Assembly (NCBI GenBank): GCA_051453625.1
Contig: JBOZIK010000001.1
Span: 196,109,945-196,173,944, forward strand
Direction of reading: 5' to 3'
Source of the DNA: Welwitschia mirabilis
Taxonomy: Eukaryota > Gnetophyta > Gnetopsida > Welwitschiales
DNA: 64,000 nucleotides
The position numbers and the translations under genes are program-made. The notes under the pieces are model-generated. The model was not told the DNA's origin. It saw only the letters and a list, made by a program, of their open reading frames with translations, and ran no database searches. Shown one piece after another: positions 60,267 through 64,000 of this stretch. Numbering within the stretch: the first letter of the stretch is position 1; each line of letters opens with the position of its first letter.

Positions 60267-61189
60267 GTATGTACTTCTACATTTTCTCTAAGAAAATGGT
60301 GGTTCACGATTGTCTTACATTATCCATACATCATGGCTTTTTCGAAATAATTATTTGATGCTTGTATTAATTCTTAATAGTGTTTCACTACAAAACAAAG
60401 GATAGGAGGTGAGGGTAAAATAGATGAGAGTTTATGTGAATTTCTATTCTCTTCTTTATATCAGGCTTAATTAAAATAATAGACTTTCACTGATTTCCTT
60501 GTAGGATCATGCTTGATTTTATAATGGTAATTCAGCATATCACTTGATGATTTGTGTCTTTAGAAAAAGTCTTGATTTCCTATTGTGCCTAAAACATCTC
60601 CAAAACCCTGAATTTCCAGCGTGTAAAAATTGCAGTTAGAAGATCTATTTTTGGCATGTGTTTTGAAGCTTACTTTACTTTCAATGTCTAATTTTGTTTG
60701 TTTCATCTCTAATTAGATCAAATTTTTTGTTTTTAGATGTATTTATCTTTCTCTTTTGTCTGTTTCCCTTTTTGGTCAGATCTCAGAATATAGATATCAG
60801 ATCTTCCTACTCATTCCTTGTTCAACTTGTGTGTATTGACTTCATCATCCTCTTTCTTGCATCAGAATTCTTGAAATGATTATTCTCAGAGATGTCAACT
60901 TGAGGGATCTAGGTCATATCTTCTTCATTTGTTTTAAGAGTTATATTTCAATGCACCAGAAACTGTCGCTTCACTTTCACCCTCAGGTCCATGAGATTGT
61001 TTTATTACAAGAAAGATAACATTGAAGGGATTTGAATTGTTTTCACACCTTCATGGATCATTGCTCTTATGCTCTGACATGATCTTCACACTCGTGGAGG
61101 TCTGTTTTGCTATACCAGCATACATCATTAGGTCTGTTCCTCTCCCTAGATATGTATTCACCCATAGGAGAATGACTCACTGATTTTGG

Positions 61190-62430
61190 AAAGAGGCATT
61201 TCTAGGTCTTCTCTTTCACTTTTAAAATGATTTAAGTGCATGTTTGTTCCTGAATTACATAAGTTTATAGTTAATTGAATGTGCCTTATTAAAGGTCTTG
61301 AAAGTCAAGAAATCATCCATAAAAAGTTCAATTGACTGACCCAATTATTCTTGTTTCCTTGAGAGGACTAATCTCTGAAATGTGGCAGGAGAATTGCATA
61401 TCCCAAAGGGCATTCTCTTGGAAGTGAAAGTGCCCCAAAGACAAGCAAAACTGGTTTTGCTCTCATCAGCCTCTGCAATGGTTAGTTGATTGTAACGATT
61501 GTACCCATCTAGGAATGAAGAATCCATTCCTTGCTAGAGAATCTACTATCTAATCAATAAAGGGTAAGGGAAAATGATCCTTGAATGTGGCCGCACTCAA
61601 GTGAGAATAAACCATACACATTGTCCGTAAGCCATCCTTCTATGGTGCCGTGGTGATTAGACTTACCCATTCACTATTAGGCACCAAGTAATGAGTCCTA
61701 CTATCAAAAATTTAACAATCTCTTCTTGAATCACATCAATCAGCTTTGAGTTCAAGCGTCTAGCAAGACTTCGCTTGGGCTTAATCTTCGGGTCGATATA
61801 GATGCAATGCTGGCACAAGATAGGTTTGAATCTTGTTAATTCTTCATATAACCAAGAAAAATAAACGCTTTTCCTTTTCAACGTCTTGATAACCCTTTTT
61901 CATGCATTCCTTTGAACATTGACATCCATGATCGATGGCCTATCAGGACCTACAAATGTGTACTCCAAACCTTTTGAGTAATTCTTTTGACTCAATGGTT
62001 GGTCTGTAAACATGGTTTAAGAGTATTAATGGACCTTCACCCCATTGACCAAAATGGGTATCCACATCCACTTGAGGAAATCTGTCCACTAGGTTGGCTA
62101 CTCAAAAATTAAGTGATTCTATTGCACTTTAGCTAGACTCTATTTACAAGTCAGTTTTCTATTTCATATCCACATCTCCATTAGGTTTGGAGACAAGATC
62201 TCATTTGGCCTCCGATACAAGCAAGTTGTCCATCTCTTTGATGAAGCACAAATCCTCGAAATGGGAGCATCCTTTAGATTTTCCATGGATGCATGAAAGC
62301 GCTTTGAACAGGATGTTTTGATGAAAGACCTTACCTCCTTCACTCTCTATCCTAATCTCATGACATTGGTCCCAAATGGCTATCTTTCCTCTAGTAGTGC
62401 TGTCACATATTATATCTATTCTGGGAAGAA
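61190..62430 (-). mobile_element. Ty3/gypsy RT relic (Athila/Tat-like) in intron 4
   Basis: The minus strand reads FSWLYEELTRFKPILCQH, then IYIDPKIKPKRSLARRLN (61881-61760), DHFPLPFID-like, FLDGYNRYNQLTIAEADESK and a TSKRMPFGICNSPATFQR block (61515-61360). The catalytic box ELFMDDF follows at about 61329-61309. FMDDF and the surrounding blocks fit Athila/Tat elements. Frames are broken, and LTRs are not visible. It lies antisense to the host gene. The left part of this interval (62000-62430) is assigned by continuity only. Confidence 0.8.
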
Positions 62431-62529
62431 AGTTATTAAAAAAAAAAGGTAATTGTGAGTTAACTAAGCCTCTAACTAGAATAAAACATTAAGTATTTTG
62501 TTAGTGTGTTAACACTGTCTCTTTTCTTG

Positions 62530-64000
62530 AATGAAATATAAACATACATCCTACTTTGCTACCGGTGGCAACTGCCACTCAATATTTGATAGTGTTGGTA
62601 ACAAAATAATTTCTTTCATTAGGCTTAAAGTTGACATAATAGCCAACGTTTGAACATGATAAGCAAATAGTAGATTGTGACAACATTTTGGAGAATAATA
62701 AATATTTTTTATCAATACTGGACCAGCTTTAAATGATAATCTACTGGTAAACACGTCTACAAATTTTATTACTTCTTCATTCGTAGTAAATGGAGATAGA
62801 TTGTTATTTATTTCAAAATATTATTGTGATATCTTATTATGTGTTTAGTGCATCTAAAGTTAATTTACCAAGATAATCAATCATTGTTAATGTTATCGTT
62901 AAAGTTTCATAATTCATATTAAGATATTATTATTGCTATTATTGTCTGAAAATGTCAAAGTCTTCATATTGTTGCCATGTTTTCTGCCCACGGCAAATTA
63001 ACCTAATATTGTGGCTTGTTATTCTTCTTCTCATTTAATCTCTGCAGATGAATTTCACAAGATCAGTTTGCATTCGAATATTTTGGATTGTCCTAACAAG
63101 TTTCAGTGAAAGGACTGACCTTTCTGTGTATCATGCATAATTTCTTTCTTCTATGATGGTTCCTATGGGACAAAGTCTTGTTTACTTTCATGGCTCCGAC
63201 CTCCAGGGCATTTGTCTTTGCAGCATTGTGATTGCATCCAATTTTGATCTTGTAAGCCTGCAGAAACTTAGACAATTGCTTATAAATGGTCTTCCCATTG
63301 TGGACTTCAGTTGCCTTCATGGAGATAACTAGGTGATTGTACTTCTCTCATGGGGCTTCTTTACATTAACTCTGCATTAGACAATATCCAAACTTGCTTC
63401 AATAGCTTCTTATACACCGATTCTACGTTATTGAACAATTTTGTCAATAGTTCATTCTCAACCACTTTCAAATTTTCCATCTAGCTTAGCAGGGCTCTTA
63501 TTTTGGGCTCACTTTTTGTACCACAGAACTCTTGTAACTTGATCCACATACTGTACATTGTTGCCTTATTCGCTGAGATCAACTTTAATTCTCTCCAAAG
63601 GCAAATTATACTGTGATCTTCTCATATGCATCCATGATTCTGGTACATTGTGTCTACTAAGTCTATTGGCCCCTTGAGCAGCTGATCTACAGTTTGCCCT
63701 TCAAAAAATAGTTCCACTGTCTATCTTTATATGGTGTAATTCTTGGCTGCTTTTAATTTATCATATACATCAAATTGAAGATTAGACATTTCTATCTTTC
63801 TTGCATACTTCTTCAGGTCTTAATTCTAACTTTCCTATTGTGTGCTTCCCTATTTTTTGTACTTATATTCAGCTTAAGTGCCAGTTTTCATAACAGCCTC
63901 CACCAGTGTCTCATCAATCTGGTCTACGTCAAAGGATTAATGGATTACAACTTCCTCATTTATGGGGTTTCTTTATCTGGTACAAAACAGGCAAATTCTC
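62530..64000 (-). mobile_element. Copia gag and GAG-pre-integrase relic in intron 4
   Basis: The minus strand from 64000 leftward reads LQFDVYDKLKAAKNYTI, then ISANKATMYSMWIKLQEFCG followed by TKSEPKIRALL (about 63800-63470), matching UBN2-type copia gag. At 62754-62551 it reads GPVLIKNIYYSPKCCHNLL followed by VAVATGSK-like sequence in a shifted frame, matching the GAG-pre-integrase block. Integrase and RT do not follow; the relic stops near 62530. Its 5' LTR would be right of the window. Confidence 0.75.

Larger units (their letters stand above)
60267..64000 (+). other. Intron 4 (at least 3.7 kb, runs off the window)
   Basis: Starts GTATGT. No further formamidase exon (expected to begin with G...EI.R.G and a TPMGP-like block) is found before 64000. 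The intron contains antisense gypsy and copia relics from about 61190 on. Confidence 0.8.

Overview
This is nuclear DNA from a seed plant, most likely a gymnosperm with large introns and a very AT-rich, transposon-filled genome. The evidence is one eukaryotic gene with GT/AG introns of about 140, 136, 5,230 and more than 3,700 bp, plant-type Ty1/copia, Ty3/gypsy, LINE and SINE relics nested in each other, and coding relics riddled with TAA/TAG/TGA. CpG is scarce in most of the repeat DNA, as expected from long-term methylation and deamination. The species is not identified. There are no bacterial operons, CRISPR arrays or rRNA genes.

Layout. 1-5157: edge of a probable copia LTR, an assembly gap flanked by a 72-bp tandem repeat, then featureless AT-rich DNA. 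5158-8031: a small LTR retrotransposon with two ~300-bp LTRs, a primer-binding site and a purine tract but no recognisable polymerase. 11090-13460: a decayed copia reverse transcriptase/RNase H. 16050-33413: a large copia element resembling the SIRE/Maximus group, with two ~1.04-kb LTRs and gag, integrase and RT relics; a minus-strand LINE of about 6 kb splits its RT/RNase H region. 35345-35733: a tRNA-derived SINE with a 12-bp target duplication. 38480-49374: a plus-strand LINE split by a copia-like LTR element (40961-48770, 5-bp target duplication). That LTR element contains a minus-strand Ty3/gypsy element and a fragment of a host gene encoding an IQ-motif protein of the BAG co-chaperone type.

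49375-64000 is the genic end. A formamidase/acetamidase family gene (relative of Arabidopsis IAMH1/IAMH2, which hydrolyse indole-3-acetamide to auxin) starts at 53875; four exons, about 294 codons, are visible and the 3' part lies beyond the window. Its introns hold a BPC-like heptad-repeat fragment and antisense gypsy and copia relics.

Apart from this gene nothing looks intact. The most unusual object is the LTR element with the CpG-rich host-gene fragment: it looks like retrotransposon-mediated gene capture, followed by invasion by a second retrotransposon.
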